Positions 10,156 through 19,834 of a stretch of 64,000 nucleotides of DNA are shown here, piece after piece (positions within the stretch are counted from its first letter, which is position 1; the number at the start of each line of letters is the position of its first letter). The notes beneath the pieces were generated by a model. The model searched no databases and was not told the origin of the DNA. It saw nothing but the letters and a program-made list of their open reading frames with translations. The stretch is from NCBI GenBank assembly GCA_902580265.1, contig CACHJY010000003.1:1-64000 (forward strand), written 5' to 3'. Position numbers and translations under genes: made by a program. This DNA is from an uncultured Alphaproteobacteria bacterium (GTDB taxonomy: Bacteria > Pseudomonadota > Alphaproteobacteria > Rhodobacterales > Rhodobacteraceae).

Positions 10156-10914
10156 TTAGTTAAAGAAGATTGTTATAGTTATAAGAGAAAAAAGCTCCAT
10201 TGAAACTACACTTAGGCCTAAAATATCTCCGCTTAATCCTTGATTAAAAGGCACAATTATTTTCACAAAAAAGTACACAAAAACGTATCCAATCAAAATT
10301 GTAAAAATAATTGCAGGAAATCCGGCGGGTATAATCCAAATCATACAAAAACCCCCACAGAATATTAGTGTTCTGTTAGTAACCTTTTTAAGTTGGCTTG
10401 TTAATCCTGCCTGTTTTGAAAGATCACAGTAGTTAACCAAAAGTAAAATAGAAAATCTACCAAGGCTTGAGCACGCGATAAGCCCACAAGCTAATCCCAG
10501 CCATGACTCCAATCCTGATATTAATAAGAATTTCAACAAAAAGACAATTATAAGTGCTAATACGCCATAAGTTCCGAGCGTACTATCTTTTAAAATCTTC
10601 TGTCTAGTCGTATGGTCTTTACCTCCCAAGCTGTCAAAGAAGTCTGCTACTCCGTCCTCATGTATAGCACCGGTCAACAATATACATGCTGACATGGAAA
10701 TAAGAATTGATATTTGACGAGAGATCCCAATATTTTCAAATAAAAATATTAGCAGAAATAAAAAAAAACCAATCAATGATCCGATTAAAGGATAAGCCCA
10801 TTGCCCCCTATGGATCTCAATGTTTTGGTTGGCTGAGAAAAGATTGTAAATTGGTAATCTTGTCAAAACTATTGCTGCAATAGATATATCTTCAAGTATT
10901 CCGTTAATTCTCAT
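10156..10914 (-). CDS. cobS: Adenosylcobinamide-GDP ribazoletransferase (cobalamin synthase)
   Basis: An integral membrane enzyme that joins adenosylcobinamide-GDP and alpha-ribazole (phosphate) to form adenosylcobalamin (phosphate), the last assembly step. The family signature TGAIHEDGVADFFDSLGG near residue 80 is followed by RQKILKDSTLGTYG. Several hydrophobic helices fit the usual topology, and 252 residues is normal. No cobT, cobU or cobalamin riboswitch lies beside it, so the rest of the pathway must be elsewhere. The LysR gene upstream points the same way, 77 bases away. Confidence 0.92.
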   Translation of the reverse strand: MRINGILEDISIAAIVLTRLPIYNLFSANQNIEIHRGQWAYPLIGSLIGFFLFLLIFLFENIGISRQISILISMSACILLTGAIHEDGVADFFDSLGGKDHTTRQKILKDSTLGTYGVLALIIVFLLKFLLISGLESWLGLACGLIACSSLGRFSILLLVNYCDLSKQAGLTSQLKKVTNRTLIFCGGFCMIWIIPAGFPAIIFTILIGYVFVYFFVKIIVPFNQGLSGDILGLSVVSMELFSLITITIFFN

Positions 10915-10991
10915 AAGAGTGCATTCGTATTTTATTCAGTACACTGACGTTAAATAATGTACAGCCACAATATATTTTTTTAAAATTTCGA

Positions 10992-11879
10992 TCAAGTTTT
11001 TCTATTTCTTGATAGCTCATCAATAATAAAGTCTTTAAACGCCTCTACTCTTTTTGATTTTTTTAATTCTTGAGGGTAGGTGATGTGTACGGGAACCATA
11101 TCTGACTGGAATTCAGGTAGTACTTGTACCAATTCAGGAAAGTCGCTGGCTAAATAATCGGGCAAGGTACCTACGCCGAGCCCATTTCTTACTGCTCTGA
11201 ATATTCCGTAATAATTATTTAGAAAAAGCAAAGAAAAGTTCTTTTTTTCAAGAAACGGGGCGATCCATTTTTGTCCCGCAGTAATTTGTGTTGAATTGGG
11301 AGAATAGCAAATTAAACGATGGTTTTTTGCAAGATCATCGATTGTCAATGGCAAACCATTTGTCTCCAAATAATTTTTAGTAGAAAAAAACTTTATCCTT
11401 ACACTTATAAGCTTTCTTTGGATCAAGTCAGCTTGACTTGGTGATTGAAGCCTTATAGCAATATCCGCCTCTCTCATTGAGAGGTTTAAAAGCTTTTCTT
11501 CCAACATTAAGTTAATTTGAATATTTGGATGTCGCTCATAAAGCTTCTTTAATCTTGGAGCCAACCAAAGGGTACCAAAGCCCGTAGTAGTTGTAACTTT
11601 AAGCTCCCCAAAAGCAGTCTCTTTACTATCGTTTATTTTCGCCAAAGTTGAATTAATTTCTAAATATATTTTGTTTGCAGACTTAAAAAGTAATTCTCCC
11701 TGTTCAGTAAGAAGTAAGCCTCTTGGATGCCGGTGAAACAAAACTACTTTCAAGCTATCCTCTAGTTTCTTTATTTGCCTACTAATGGATGATTGCGATA
11801 AGTTAAGACGCTTACTAGCATCCGTTAGGCTACCTTCGTTCGCAACCAATAAAAAAATTCTTAACCTGTCCCAATCCAT
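10992..11879 (-). CDS. LysR-family transcriptional regulator
   Basis: A 295-residue LysR regulator. The N-terminal winged helix (WDRLRIFLLVANEGSLTDAS, then LNLSQSSISRQIKKLE) is intact and is followed by a periplasmic-binding-protein-like effector domain (LTTTTGFGTLWLAPRL-type, here VTTTTGFGTLWLAPRL). It diverges from the indolepyruvate oxidoreductase gene across a 112-base AT-rich intergenic stretch. That arrangement suggests it controls that gene and itself. The effector is unknown. Confidence 0.9.
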   Translation of the reverse strand: MDWDRLRIFLLVANEGSLTDASKRLNLSQSSISRQIKKLEDSLKVVLFHRHPRGLLLTEQGELLFKSANKIYLEINSTLAKINDSKETAFGELKVTTTTGFGTLWLAPRLKKLYERHPNIQINLMLEEKLLNLSMREADIAIRLQSPSQADLIQRKLISVRIKFFSTKNYLETNGLPLTIDDLAKNHRLICYSPNSTQITAGQKWIAPFLEKKNFSLLFLNNYYGIFRAVRNGLGVGTLPDYLASDFPELVQVLPEFQSDMVPVHITYPQELKKSKRVEAFKDFIIDELSRNRKT

Positions 11880-11991
11880 TCTCTTGCCAAATTCAAAATC
11901 TGCATTAATTCTCAGTGATCATTCAATACTTTTATATAATGATTAAATCTGATAAACTATATAAATTAATATAAATTATAAAAGATCGGTT

Positions 11992-14900
11992 ATGACGGTT
12001 AATAAAGTCTCGCTAAACGATAGATTTGACCTTGAAAAAAAGATAGTTATCGCTTCAGGTACTCAGGCTCTTGTTAGATTGATGCTAAATCAGGCTGTTC
12101 GAGATAGGGTTATTGGAATAAATTCAGCGGGCCTAGTTACCGGCTATAGAGGCTCACCACTTGGCGGCGTTGATGCAACGTTTACTAAGGCTGAAAAGTT
12201 TCTTAAGAAAAACAATATAAAATTTCAATATGGTTTGAATGAGGATTTAGCAGCTACTGCGATTTGGGGGTCTCAGCAAACTGAACTGCGCAATGAAGGA
12301 AAATATGATGGGGTTTTTGGTCTTTGGTATGGTAAAGGCCCAGGTGTTGATAGATGTGGAGATGTTTTTAGACATTCTAATTTAGCTGGTACATCTAAGT
12401 ATGGGGGAGTACTCGTGGCAATGGGTGATGATCATTCCGCAGAAAGCTCAACAGAGCTGCATCAGTCAGAATATGCGCTTGTAGATGCAATGATGCCTAT
12501 TCTCTCACCGGCCGGCGTTCAAGATATTTTGGATTTTGGTATTAAGGGGTGGGCTCTCAGTAGATACTCTGGTCTTTGGGTAGGCATAAAATGTTTGAAA
12601 GACACAATAGAAGTTACAGAAGTCGTTGATGCTGCATATGACAGAGTAAAGATAGTTGACCCTGAAGATAAACACCATGAAGAACTGAATATAAGATTGG
12701 GGGATACACCTCCAGCTAGAGAAGATAGGTTGCATAACAAAAAACTCAGAGCCGCAAAGATTTTTGCAAGAGCCAACAAACTTAATAGAGTTGACTATTC
12801 ACCCGCCGAAAAGAAAATAGGAATAATTTCAGCTGGAAAAAGTTGGCTAGACACGGTTCATGCCCTTAGCCTTCTAGGCATAGATAGAGAGGAAGCTGAA
12901 AAATATAAACTTACGACTTTAAAATTAGGAATGGTTTGGCCGATTGATGATGGTTTTGTGAAAGAATGGGCTAACGGACTTGATAAGATTTTAGTTGTTG
13001 AAGAAAAGCGAGGTCTTATTGAGAGCCAAGTTAAAGAAGCTCTTTATGGCACAGTGAATAGTCCAAAAATTATTGGGAAGCATGATGATAACGGTGAGTT
13101 ATTACTTCCCTCAAATGGTGTCTTAGACCCCATTATCGTTGGGAAAGCAATAGCTAACAAATTAATTGGATCATCGAAATCAGAAAAGCTTGAAAATGCA
13201 CTCAATTCGATGTCTATAGGCTCAAGAAGTGAGGCCAATACACCTGCACCTGACAGGATACCGTACTTTTGTTCGGGGTGTCCTCACAATAGTTCAACAA
13301 AAATTCCTGAGGGCTCAATCGCTTACGCCGGGATTGGATGCCATACAATGGCTATATGGATGGATAGAGCAACAGACGGGCCAACGCATATGGGTGGAGA
13401 AGGCATTAATTGGATAGGACAAGCACCCTTTTCGAATAGAAACCATGTGTTTCAAAATCTTGGTGACGGAACCTACAATCATTCTGGGCTTTTGGCAATT
13501 AGAGCTGCTGTGGCGTCAAATGCTAATATAACCTACAAAATATTATTTAATGATGCCGTCGCAATGACTGGAGGACAGTCGCATGAAGGAGATCTTAGCG
13601 CAGATGAAATAATAAAAGAGTTAAATGCTGCAGGTGTCAAACGAGTAGTAGGAGTATTTGATGAAAAGGAAGAGTTTGATCTTAATGACTATCAAAACCT
13701 TTGCGAAATGGTACCTCGATCTGAACTTATGCGAATACAGGAGGAACTAGCGTCAACCTCGGGTGTAACAGCAATTGTTTATATTCAAACCTGTGCCGCT
13801 GAAAAAAGGCGCCGAAGGAAAAAAGGCTTATTCCCGGATCCAAACAAAAGAATTTTTATAAACTCTGAAGTTTGTGAAGGCTGTGGAGATTGTGGCATAA
13901 AATCCAATTGTGTTTCAATCCTTCCCGAGGAAACAGAGCTGGGCAGAAAACGAAAAATTGACCAGAGCTCATGTAATAAAGATTTTTCTTGTGTTAATGG
14001 CTTCTGCCCAAGTTTTGTTTCAGTAATTGGAGCTGAGATTAAAAAAAGTACCACTGAACAGTTAAAAATACCGGATATTCCCGACGTAACTGTCCCAAGC
14101 ATTGATAAAACGTACAACATCGTTGTAACAGGGATAGGTGGTACTGGAGTTGTTACTATAGGGGCCTTATTGGGGATGGCTTCATATATAGAGGGGAAAG
14201 GGGCTGGAGTGATGGAAATGGCTGGTCTTGCGCAGAAAGGTGGAGCAGTTCATATTCATTGTAGAATAGCAGACAGCCCTGAAGATATTAGTGTTGTCAG
14301 AGTAGCATCAGGTGAAGCGCACACTTTGATCGGTGGCGATCTTTTAGTGACAGCTGGTGATAAAACACTTTCCCTTCTAAGGAGAGATAGATCTAAAGTT
14401 GTCTGTAATGAAATGGAAGCAATTACAGGTGAATTTACCCGTGACACTGAATTTACGTTACCATCAGATGGAATGAAATTAGCTCTTAATGCCAAAGTAG
14501 GTCCAGATAGTGTGCACTATATTGATGCAAATAGAATTTCATCAAAGTATTTAGGAGATACTATATTTTCAAATACTGTCCTATTGGGGATGGCATACCA
14601 ATCCGAGTTGTTGCCCCTAAAGAGAGAAAGTTTATTAGAGGCTATTAGGTTGAATGGAGCCGCTGTGGATGGAAACCTATTAGCTTTTGAATTGGGGAGA
14701 TATTATGTTTATCAGCCCGATTTTTTCCAGGAAACTAAAGTGGAGGATATTAACCAGGCAGACCATACTTTTGAGTCAATATTAGCGTACAGATCCAAGC
14801 GGCTTGAGGGGTATCAAAGTAAAAAAATGGCGCGAAAATATGAGGAGCTGTGTAATAAAGCAAAAGACTTCAATGAAAACTTAGGCTTGTCTGTTGCTCG

Positions 14901-15405
14901 CGGTTACTATAAGCTGATCGCTTATAAAGACGAGTATGAAGTTGCTAGACTACATACCGAATATTTGGAAAACCAAGTTAAAAATAGTTTCTCAGGGTAT
15001 AAACAATTGAGATTTAATTTGGCGCCTCCACTTTTTTCAAAGAGGGACAAGAATGGACAACTTATAAAAAGAGAGTACGGTCCTTGGATGTTTACATTGA
15101 TGAAGCTTCTAGCAAAAGGCAAATACTTACGTGGTACTTGGCTGGACCCTTTCCATTTTACAAAAGAACGTTTGAGGGAGAGGAAATTAATCAGTGAATA
15201 CGAAAAAGATATTGAATATATAATGGAAAACTATAGTGAAAATAATCACGATACTTGTATCAACTTGGCTCTTTTACCGTTACAAATAAGAGGGTTCGGT
15301 CACGTTAAAGAGGAAGCCATAACTAAATTTGATAAGATTAGATCGAACCTTAAGGGGATCATTTCCGGTGATCAACCTAATCAAAAACTTTCAGCAGCTG
15401 AATAA
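11992..15405 (+). CDS. Indolepyruvate ferredoxin oxidoreductase, fused subunits
   Basis: Oxidatively decarboxylates aryl (indole)pyruvates, and possibly other 2-oxoacids, to acyl-CoA with reduction of ferredoxin. At 1137 residues it is the long fused form found in proteobacteria. An N-terminal pyrimidine-type domain (AGLVTGYRGSPLGGVD) comes first. A TPP-binding part with FCSGCPHNSS near residue 427 follows, then a cysteine-rich segment near 627-665 (VCEGCGDCG ... SSCNKDFSCVNGFCPS) likely to bind an iron-sulfur cluster. The gamma-type domain starts near 711 (VVTGIGGTGVVTIGALLG ... AGLAQKGGAVH). The divergent LysR gene is the likely regulator. Confidence 0.93.
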   Translation: MTVNKVSLNDRFDLEKKIVIASGTQALVRLMLNQAVRDRVIGINSAGLVTGYRGSPLGGVDATFTKAEKFLKKNNIKFQYGLNEDLAATAIWGSQQTELRNEGKYDGVFGLWYGKGPGVDRCGDVFRHSNLAGTSKYGGVLVAMGDDHSAESSTELHQSEYALVDAMMPILSPAGVQDILDFGIKGWALSRYSGLWVGIKCLKDTIEVTEVVDAAYDRVKIVDPEDKHHEELNIRLGDTPPAREDRLHNKKLRAAKIFARANKLNRVDYSPAEKKIGIISAGKSWLDTVHALSLLGIDREEAEKYKLTTLKLGMVWPIDDGFVKEWANGLDKILVVEEKRGLIESQVKEALYGTVNSPKIIGKHDDNGELLLPSNGVLDPIIVGKAIANKLIGSSKSEKLENALNSMSIGSRSEANTPAPDRIPYFCSGCPHNSSTKIPEGSIAYAGIGCHTMAIWMDRATDGPTHMGGEGINWIGQAPFSNRNHVFQNLGDGTYNHSGLLAIRAAVASNANITYKILFNDAVAMTGGQSHEGDLSADEIIKELNAAGVKRVVGVFDEKEEFDLNDYQNLCEMVPRSELMRIQEELASTSGVTAIVYIQTCAAEKRRRRKKGLFPDPNKRIFINSEVCEGCGDCGIKSNCVSILPEETELGRKRKIDQSSCNKDFSCVNGFCPSFVSVIGAEIKKSTTEQLKIPDIPDVTVPSIDKTYNIVVTGIGGTGVVTIGALLGMASYIEGKGAGVMEMAGLAQKGGAVHIHCRIADSPEDISVVRVASGEAHTLIGGDLLVTAGDKTLSLLRRDRSKVVCNEMEAITGEFTRDTEFTLPSDGMKLALNAKVGPDSVHYIDANRISSKYLGDTIFSNTVLLGMAYQSELLPLKRESLLEAIRLNGAAVDGNLLAFELGRYYVYQPDFFQETKVEDINQADHTFESILAYRSKRLEGYQSKKMARKYEELCNKAKDFNENLGLSVARGYYKLIAYKDEYEVARLHTEYLENQVKNSFSGYKQLRFNLAPPLFSKRDKNGQLIKREYGPWMFTLMKLLAKGKYLRGTWLDPFHFTKERLRERKLISEYEKDIEYIMENYSENNHDTCINLALLPLQIRGFGHVKEEAITKFDKIRSNLKGIISGDQPNQKLSAAE

Positions 15406-15440
15406 CTGGAATTCGCACTAACTATACCATATAAAGACGT

Positions 15441-16199
15441 ATGTTCGGGATAGATATATTTTCTTCATCAATTATTTTTAGCGCGATACTTTGTTTATTT
15501 GCAGGTATACTGAGTTTTTTATCTCCTTGTGTCTTACCCATACTCCCGCCATACTTAGCATATATGGCTGGGACTACAGTCAGTGAAATCAAAAATAAAA
15601 ATGAGACTATAAAAAAAGGTGTCTTGCTAAGTGCCATTAGCTTTTCAATTGGTCTTTCAGTTGTCTTTATTCTTTTAGGCTTGGCGGCCAATTCAATGGC
15701 AACAATATTTATTCTTTACCAAAATGAATTAAGAATTGGGTCAGGGCTTTTAATCATAATATTTGGGTTGCATTTTATCGGATTACTAAGAATAACTTTT
15801 TTACAAAAAGAGCTTCGACTTAACCTTGAATTTAAGCAGAGAGGAAATTTTCTACCGCCATTTTTTTTAGGGTTAACTTTTGCATTTGGGTGGACCCCAT
15901 GCATAGGACCAATACTCGGCTCAATATTGGCAATAATAGCACAAGATGTGTCAGTTTTAAGAGGTTTAGTTTTAATGATTTTTTACTCCCTAGGACTTAG
16001 CCTTCCATTTATAGGTATAGCCTATCTTTTGATTAGAGGAGTATTTATCACAAGATTTATATCCAAGTATTCTCTATATATTGAGCGATCAACTGGTGGT
16101 TTCCTAATAATTATTGGTGTTCTATTTTTAAGTGGATCTTTCCAGTTGATAGGTTTTTTTATTTTAGAATATCTACCTTTTTTGAGTGTATTCGGTTAG
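15441..16199 (+). CDS. ccdA: Cytochrome c biogenesis protein CcdA (DsbD-like transmembrane protein)
   Basis: A six-helix membrane protein that passes reducing equivalents from cytoplasmic thioredoxin to periplasmic partners for cytochrome c maturation. Both redox cysteines sit in their normal contexts: FLSPCVLPILPPYLAYMAG in the first helix and FGWTPCIGPILG in the fourth. The 252 residues are almost entirely hydrophobic. It follows the oxidoreductase gene by 35 bases and may be read from the same promoter, although the functions are not obviously linked. It converges on fumC with 5 bases between the stops. Confidence 0.93.
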   Translation: MFGIDIFSSSIIFSAILCLFAGILSFLSPCVLPILPPYLAYMAGTTVSEIKNKNETIKKGVLLSAISFSIGLSVVFILLGLAANSMATIFILYQNELRIGSGLLIIIFGLHFIGLLRITFLQKELRLNLEFKQRGNFLPPFFLGLTFAFGWTPCIGPILGSILAIIAQDVSVLRGLVLMIFYSLGLSLPFIGIAYLLIRGVFITRFISKYSLYIERSTGGFLIIIGVLFLSGSFQLIGFFILEYLPFLSVFG

Positions 16200-16204
16200 C
16201 GTTA

Positions 16205-17587
16205 CTAAATCATATTTTTGGGATTTACAATTTTAGTAAATTCCTTGTCATCAATTAATCCTGATTTAATGGCCTCAATTCTGAGAGTTGTATTATTTTT
16301 ATGTGCATTTTTTGCAATTTTGGTCGCATTATCATAACCAATTTTTGGTGCCAAAGCAGTTACGAGCATTAAACTATTATCGAGGTGCTTTTTAATTTCA
16401 ACCTCATTTGCTTTTAATCCCTTTACACAATTTTTTGCAAAAGAATTACAAGCATCACCAAGTAATTGCAGTGATTGAAGCGTATTGTAGCTCAATAGCG
16501 GTTTATAAACATTTAACTCAAAATGACCCTGGCTCCCAGCAAACCCTATTGCGGCATCATTACCCATTATCTGAATACAAACCATTGTGGTAGCCTCTGC
16601 TTGAGTTGGGTTTACCTTCCCTGGCATTATAGAACTACCTGGTTCGTTCTCGGGTAGGCTTAGTTCACCGAGACCACACCTAGGACCGGAACCGAGGAAT
16701 CTAATATCATTGGCAATCTTAAAAAGGCTGGAGGCAGCGGTTTTTAATGAGCCGGAAAATTCGACTACAGGGTCATTTGCAGCTAAGGCTTCAAATTTAT
16801 TAGGAGCCGACTTAAAATTTATTTTTGTTATTTTAGAAATTTCCTGTGCTACGCGCTTTGGAAAAGTTTTTGAGGCATTTATTCCAGTCCCAACCGCCGT
16901 TCCGCCTTGAGCTAAAAACAATATATCCTTTAACGAATGGCTTAAGCGTTTCATAGCTTGCTGCATTTGAAAAGTATAACCACTAAATTCCTGGCCAAGA
17001 GTAAGTGGTGTGGCATCTTGAGTATGAGTTCTACCAATTTTTAAAATTTTTTGAAATTTATCCTGTTTTTCTTTTAGGCATTTATGTAAAAACTTCATTT
17101 TTGGTAGCGTTTGCTCCAAAAATTCTGTAGCTATTGCAATGTGAATTGCTGAAGGAAACGTATCATTTGAACTTTGAGACATATTGACATGATCGTTTGG
17201 GTGTATTGGGTGCTTTGAACCTACCTTACCTCCTAAATCCTTTATTGCTAAGTTCGCAATTACCTCGTTTACGTTCATGTTTGTCTGTGTACCGGAGCCA
17301 GTCTGCCAAACTGAAAGAGGAAAGTTATCTTCAAAAGCTCTTTCACGTAATTTTTTGCAAGCTTTTATAATTGCAGAGCCTAATTTTTTATCCAACTTCC
17401 CCTCAGCCATATTGACTTTTGCTGCAGCTTGTTTGATTGCTATCATCGCCCTAATTAAGGGGTAGGGTTGCTTTTCATGTCCTATTGCAAAGTTTTTTAG
17501 TGATCTTTGCGTTTGCGCACCCCAAAACTTATCAGTAGGTACCTCTAGTTCTCCAAAACTGTCAGATTCTACTCGTGTTAGTCTCAT
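16205..17587 (-). CDS. fumC: Class II fumarate hydratase
   Basis: Catalyses reversible hydration of fumarate to malate in the TCA cycle without an iron-sulfur cluster. The superfamily signature [13 protein letters not shown] is intact, as are [19 protein letters not shown] (here [15 protein letters not shown]), [14 protein letters not shown] and [11 protein letters not shown]. The length of 460 matches FumC. The gene lies 20 bases downstream of sspB, which follows the tmRNA gene, so it may be the last member of an ssrA-sspB-fumC transcript. Confidence 0.96.
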   Translation of the reverse strand: MRLTRVESDSFGELEVPTDKFWGAQTQRSLKNFAIGHEKQPYPLIRAMIAIKQAAAKVNMAEGKLDKKLGSAIIKACKKLRERAFEDNFPLSVWQTGSGTQTNMNVNEVIANLAIKDLGGKVGSKHPIHPNDHVNMSQSSNDTFPSAIHIAIATEFLEQTLPKMKFLHKCLKEKQDKFQKILKIGRTHTQDATPLTLGQEFSGYTFQMQQAMKRLSHSLKDILFLAQGGTAVGTGINASKTFPKRVAQEISKITKINFKSAPNKFEALAANDPVVEFSGSLKTAASSLFKIANDIRFLGSGPRCGLGELSLPENEPGSSIMPGKVNPTQAEATTMVCIQIMGNDAAIGFAGSQGHFELNVYKPLLSYNTLQSLQLLGDACNSFAKNCVKGLKANEVEIKKHLDNSLMLVTALAPKIGYDNATKIAKNAHKNNTTLRIEAIKSGLIDDKEFTKIVNPKNMI

Positions 17588-17607
17588 TTGTTACTCCCAT
17601 TATTCAA

Positions 17608-18078
17608 TTATTTTTTGAAATTTTTTATATTAATTACGTTTTCGTTTTTTTTACTCAAGGCTTCTTTTTTTGTAGAAATTTGGTCGCCAGGCTCTTTATC
17701 AACTTCAGTTTCGTTGCTTGGCATACTATTGACTTGATTAAAGCTTATAGCAAAGTCAACTGATGGATCCGCAAATAATTCAAGGCTATTGAATGGGATA
17801 GTTAACCTTTCTACATTATTATTAAAATTGAGTGATATTTCAAACTTCTTGTCAGTCACACAAAGGTTTTCAAACCAATTTCTAATAATAATCGTCATCT
17901 TATCTGGATACTTTTCCTTCATCCAATCAGGAATGATTACACCTTTTGAATTTGAAAAAAAGGTTATTAGAAAATGGTGGTTTTTTGGCAAGCCGTCTTT
18001 TGATATTTTTTTCAAAATATCCCTTACCATATTTAGCATTGCGTTTTCTATAAGTACTTTATAATTCATGTCTGCCAT
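17608..18078 (-). CDS. sspB: SspB-family ClpXP adaptor
   Basis: SspB binds the C-terminal tag that tmRNA adds to stalled proteins and delivers them to the ClpXP protease. The N-terminal helix (MNYKVLIENAMLNMVRDIL), GLPKNHHFLITF, the IPDWMKEKYPDKMTII block and the strand pattern up to LTIPFNSLELFADPSVDFA match the alphaproteobacterial SspB fold. The charged tail after residue 115 should hold the ClpX-binding motif. The length of 156 is typical. An AGAGGAT ribosome binding site precedes the ATG. Its gene starts about 25 bases after the tmRNA coding piece, so adaptor and tag may share a transcript. Confidence 0.9.
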   Translation of the reverse strand: MADMNYKVLIENAMLNMVRDILKKISKDGLPKNHHFLITFFSNSKGVIIPDWMKEKYPDKMTIIIRNWFENLCVTDKKFEISLNFNNNVERLTIPFNSLELFADPSVDFAISFNQVNSMPSNETEVDKEPGDQISTKKEALSKKNENVINIKNFKK

Positions 18079-18100
18079 TAAGCAATCCTCTGTCTTAGTA

Positions 18101-18395
18101 GCGTAGGCTTCTGTTGCCAGGTGCCTACAAACCCCGCCAATCTGTGCAAACAGATTGGAGTTAAGTTTCGGTATTCGTTACTGCTTACGCTGCAACTGCA
18201 ACCGGAGCATAATCGTCATTTGCAATTATACATTTTGTGCCGATAACGGTGGCGTCCCGCCGAGTAAAAGCAAACATCTTTAGACGTCCGTCGATCCTAT
18301 TTCGGCCCCCTAAATTTTTTTGGTGGAGCCGCCGGGTACCGCCCCCGGGTCCGATCCGTTTATTACATGCGCGTTTATTACCATAGTCAAAAAGA
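18101..18395 (-). ncRNA. ssrA: Two-piece (circularly permuted) tmRNA
   Basis: Read on the minus strand, the acceptor piece comes first and ends in CGGCTCC-A-CCA (CCA at 18323-18321), with a T arm CCGGG-GGCGGTA-CCCGG. An 11-base spacer (18320-18310) follows. The coding piece then starts GGGGCCG at 18309, which pairs with the acceptor strand over 7 bases. The tag frame starts at the resume codon GCA (18223-18221) and reads ANDDYAPVAVAA, with stop TAA at 18187-18185. Two hairpins follow (18137-18158 and 18103-18128). This permuted order is known from alphaproteobacteria. The outer ends are approximate; the pieces would be separated by processing. Confidence 0.95.
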
Positions 18396-18402
18396 CGATG
18401 AC

Positions 18403-18431
18403 ATTATGGTATAATTTTCAAAAATTATCAA
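18403..18431 (-). promoter_or_regulatory. Probable sigma-70-type promoter of ssrA
   Basis: On the minus strand TTGATA (18431-18426) and CATAAT (18408-18403) are separated by exactly 17 bases and lie just upstream of the tmRNA acceptor piece, placing the start near 18396. The box abuts the stop of the glyoxalase gene. No terminator is seen between ssrA and sspB, so this promoter may also serve sspB and fumC. Confidence 0.65.
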
Positions 18432-18860
18432 CTACCAGTGACCAATATTTTCCATCGTATCCCAAGGAGATTGAATCTCTTTGGGTTCACCCTTTTGTAA
18501 AAGTTCTATAGAGATATCGTCTGGTGATCTAACAAAAGCCATACGCCCGTCTCTGGGTGGTCTATTTATACTTACATCATTATCTAGCAAATGCTGACAG
18601 GTTTGATAAATATTATCAACCTCAAAAGCTAAGTGGCCAAAATTTCGTCCCTCTGTATATGTTTCTAAGCTATCCCAGTTATATGTTAACTCAATCATTG
18701 CATCAGGTTGATTAGGTGGTGCAAGAAAAATAAGTGTGAATTTACCTTGTTCATATTCCTTTCTTCGAACTTCCTTTAGTCCAAGCAGGTTACAATAAAA
18801 GTTTAGTGATGCGTCAATATCTCTTACCCTTACCATTGTATGTAAATATTTGATTGCCAT
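18432..18860 (-). CDS. gloA: Lactoylglutathione lyase (glyoxalase I, VOC superfamily)
   Basis: Isomerises the methylglyoxal-glutathione hemithioacetal to lactoylglutathione. The four metal ligands expected for glyoxalase I are in place: His7 (YLHTMVRV), Glu57 (MIELTYNW), His76 (FGHLAFEV) and Glu119 (ISIELLQKG). The motifs DIDASLNFYCNLLGL and GRMAFVRSPDD also match. The length of 142 residues is normal. It ends immediately before the tmRNA promoter and diverges from thyX. Confidence 0.92.
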   Translation of the reverse strand: MAIKYLHTMVRVRDIDASLNFYCNLLGLKEVRRKEYEQGKFTLIFLAPPNQPDAMIELTYNWDSLETYTEGRNFGHLAFEVDNIYQTCQHLLDNDVSINRPPRDGRMAFVRSPDDISIELLQKGEPKEIQSPWDTMENIGHW

Positions 18861-18911
18861 TCTATTCCTATCCTTGTTAAAACTAATGATGAGTATATTT
18901 TATGAGAAAGC

Positions 18912-19832
18912 GTGCAAATGACAATATCTGAAGAAGATAAAAAGTCAGTAGAGGAAGAAAGAAAAAAATCTTTCACTACTAAAAGAGCCACTGTAGAAGG
19001 CCTCGAAAATAGCCTCTTAAAAATTTTTCCTGTTTTAGATCATGGCCTAGTAAGGGTAATAGACTATATGGGGGATGATTACGCAATTGTTCAAGCTGCA
19101 CGGGTTTCATATGGTGCAGGCACTAAGAAAGCTCAAGACGATAATTCCTTAATTCGTTATTTAATGCGGCACTGGCACTCTACGCCATTTGAAATGTGTG
19201 AAATAAAGTTTCATATAAAACTACCTGTATTTGTAGCAAGGCAGTGGATTAGACACAGAACCGCTAACGTTAATGAGTACTCAGCCAGGTACTCTATCCT
19301 TGATAAAGAGTTTTATATCCCTGACCCTAGTAATTTAGCTGCCCAATCGAAGATTAATAACCAGGGTAGGGGACAAGTATTAGAGGCAGAGGAAGCACAG
19401 CGAGTTCTAGAGATTTTAAAAAATGACAGTGATCGTAGTTATGCAAATTACGAACAGTTACTTTCTTCTGACGGGAAACCCGGTTTAGCGAGAGAATTAG
19501 CCAGAATGAATTTGCCAACTAATATTTATACTCAGTGGTACTGGAAAACAGACCTACACAATTTATTTAACTTTTTAAGGTTGAGAGCAGATAAACATGC
19601 TCAATATGAAATTAGGGTATATGCAGAAATAATTGGTGAGATCGTACAAAAATGGGTTCCTAAAGCGTTCCAAGCGTTTCTGGACTATCAATTAAATTCG
19701 ATCCATTTATCTAGTCAGGCGACCGAGTGCCTTAAAAAGAAATTGAAAGGTGAGAAGATAGCCTTTGAAAATTCCGGAATGTCAAAAAGAGAATGGAACG
19801 AATTTCTAGGGTATTTCCCAGAAATGGAGTAG
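18912..19832 (+). CDS. thyX: Flavin-dependent thymidylate synthase
   Basis: Makes dTMP from dUMP using methylenetetrahydrofolate and reduced FAD, replacing ThyA. The diagnostic motif [15 protein letters not shown] spans about residues 114-128, with the RHR triplet and the conserved Ser124. A downstream stretch [24 protein letters not shown] also fits the family. The length of 306 is typical for alphaproteobacteria. The frame opens at GTG 18912, but ATG 18918, two codons later, is an equally good start; the ribosome binding site is weak. Confidence 0.95.
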   Translation: MQMTISEEDKKSVEEERKKSFTTKRATVEGLENSLLKIFPVLDHGLVRVIDYMGDDYAIVQAARVSYGAGTKKAQDDNSLIRYLMRHWHSTPFEMCEIKFHIKLPVFVARQWIRHRTANVNEYSARYSILDKEFYIPDPSNLAAQSKINNQGRGQVLEAEEAQRVLEILKNDSDRSYANYEQLLSSDGKPGLARELARMNLPTNIYTQWYWKTDLHNLFNFLRLRADKHAQYEIRVYAEIIGEIVQKWVPKAFQAFLDYQLNSIHLSSQATECLKKKLKGEKIAFENSGMSKREWNEFLGYFPEME

Positions 19833-19834
19833 TG

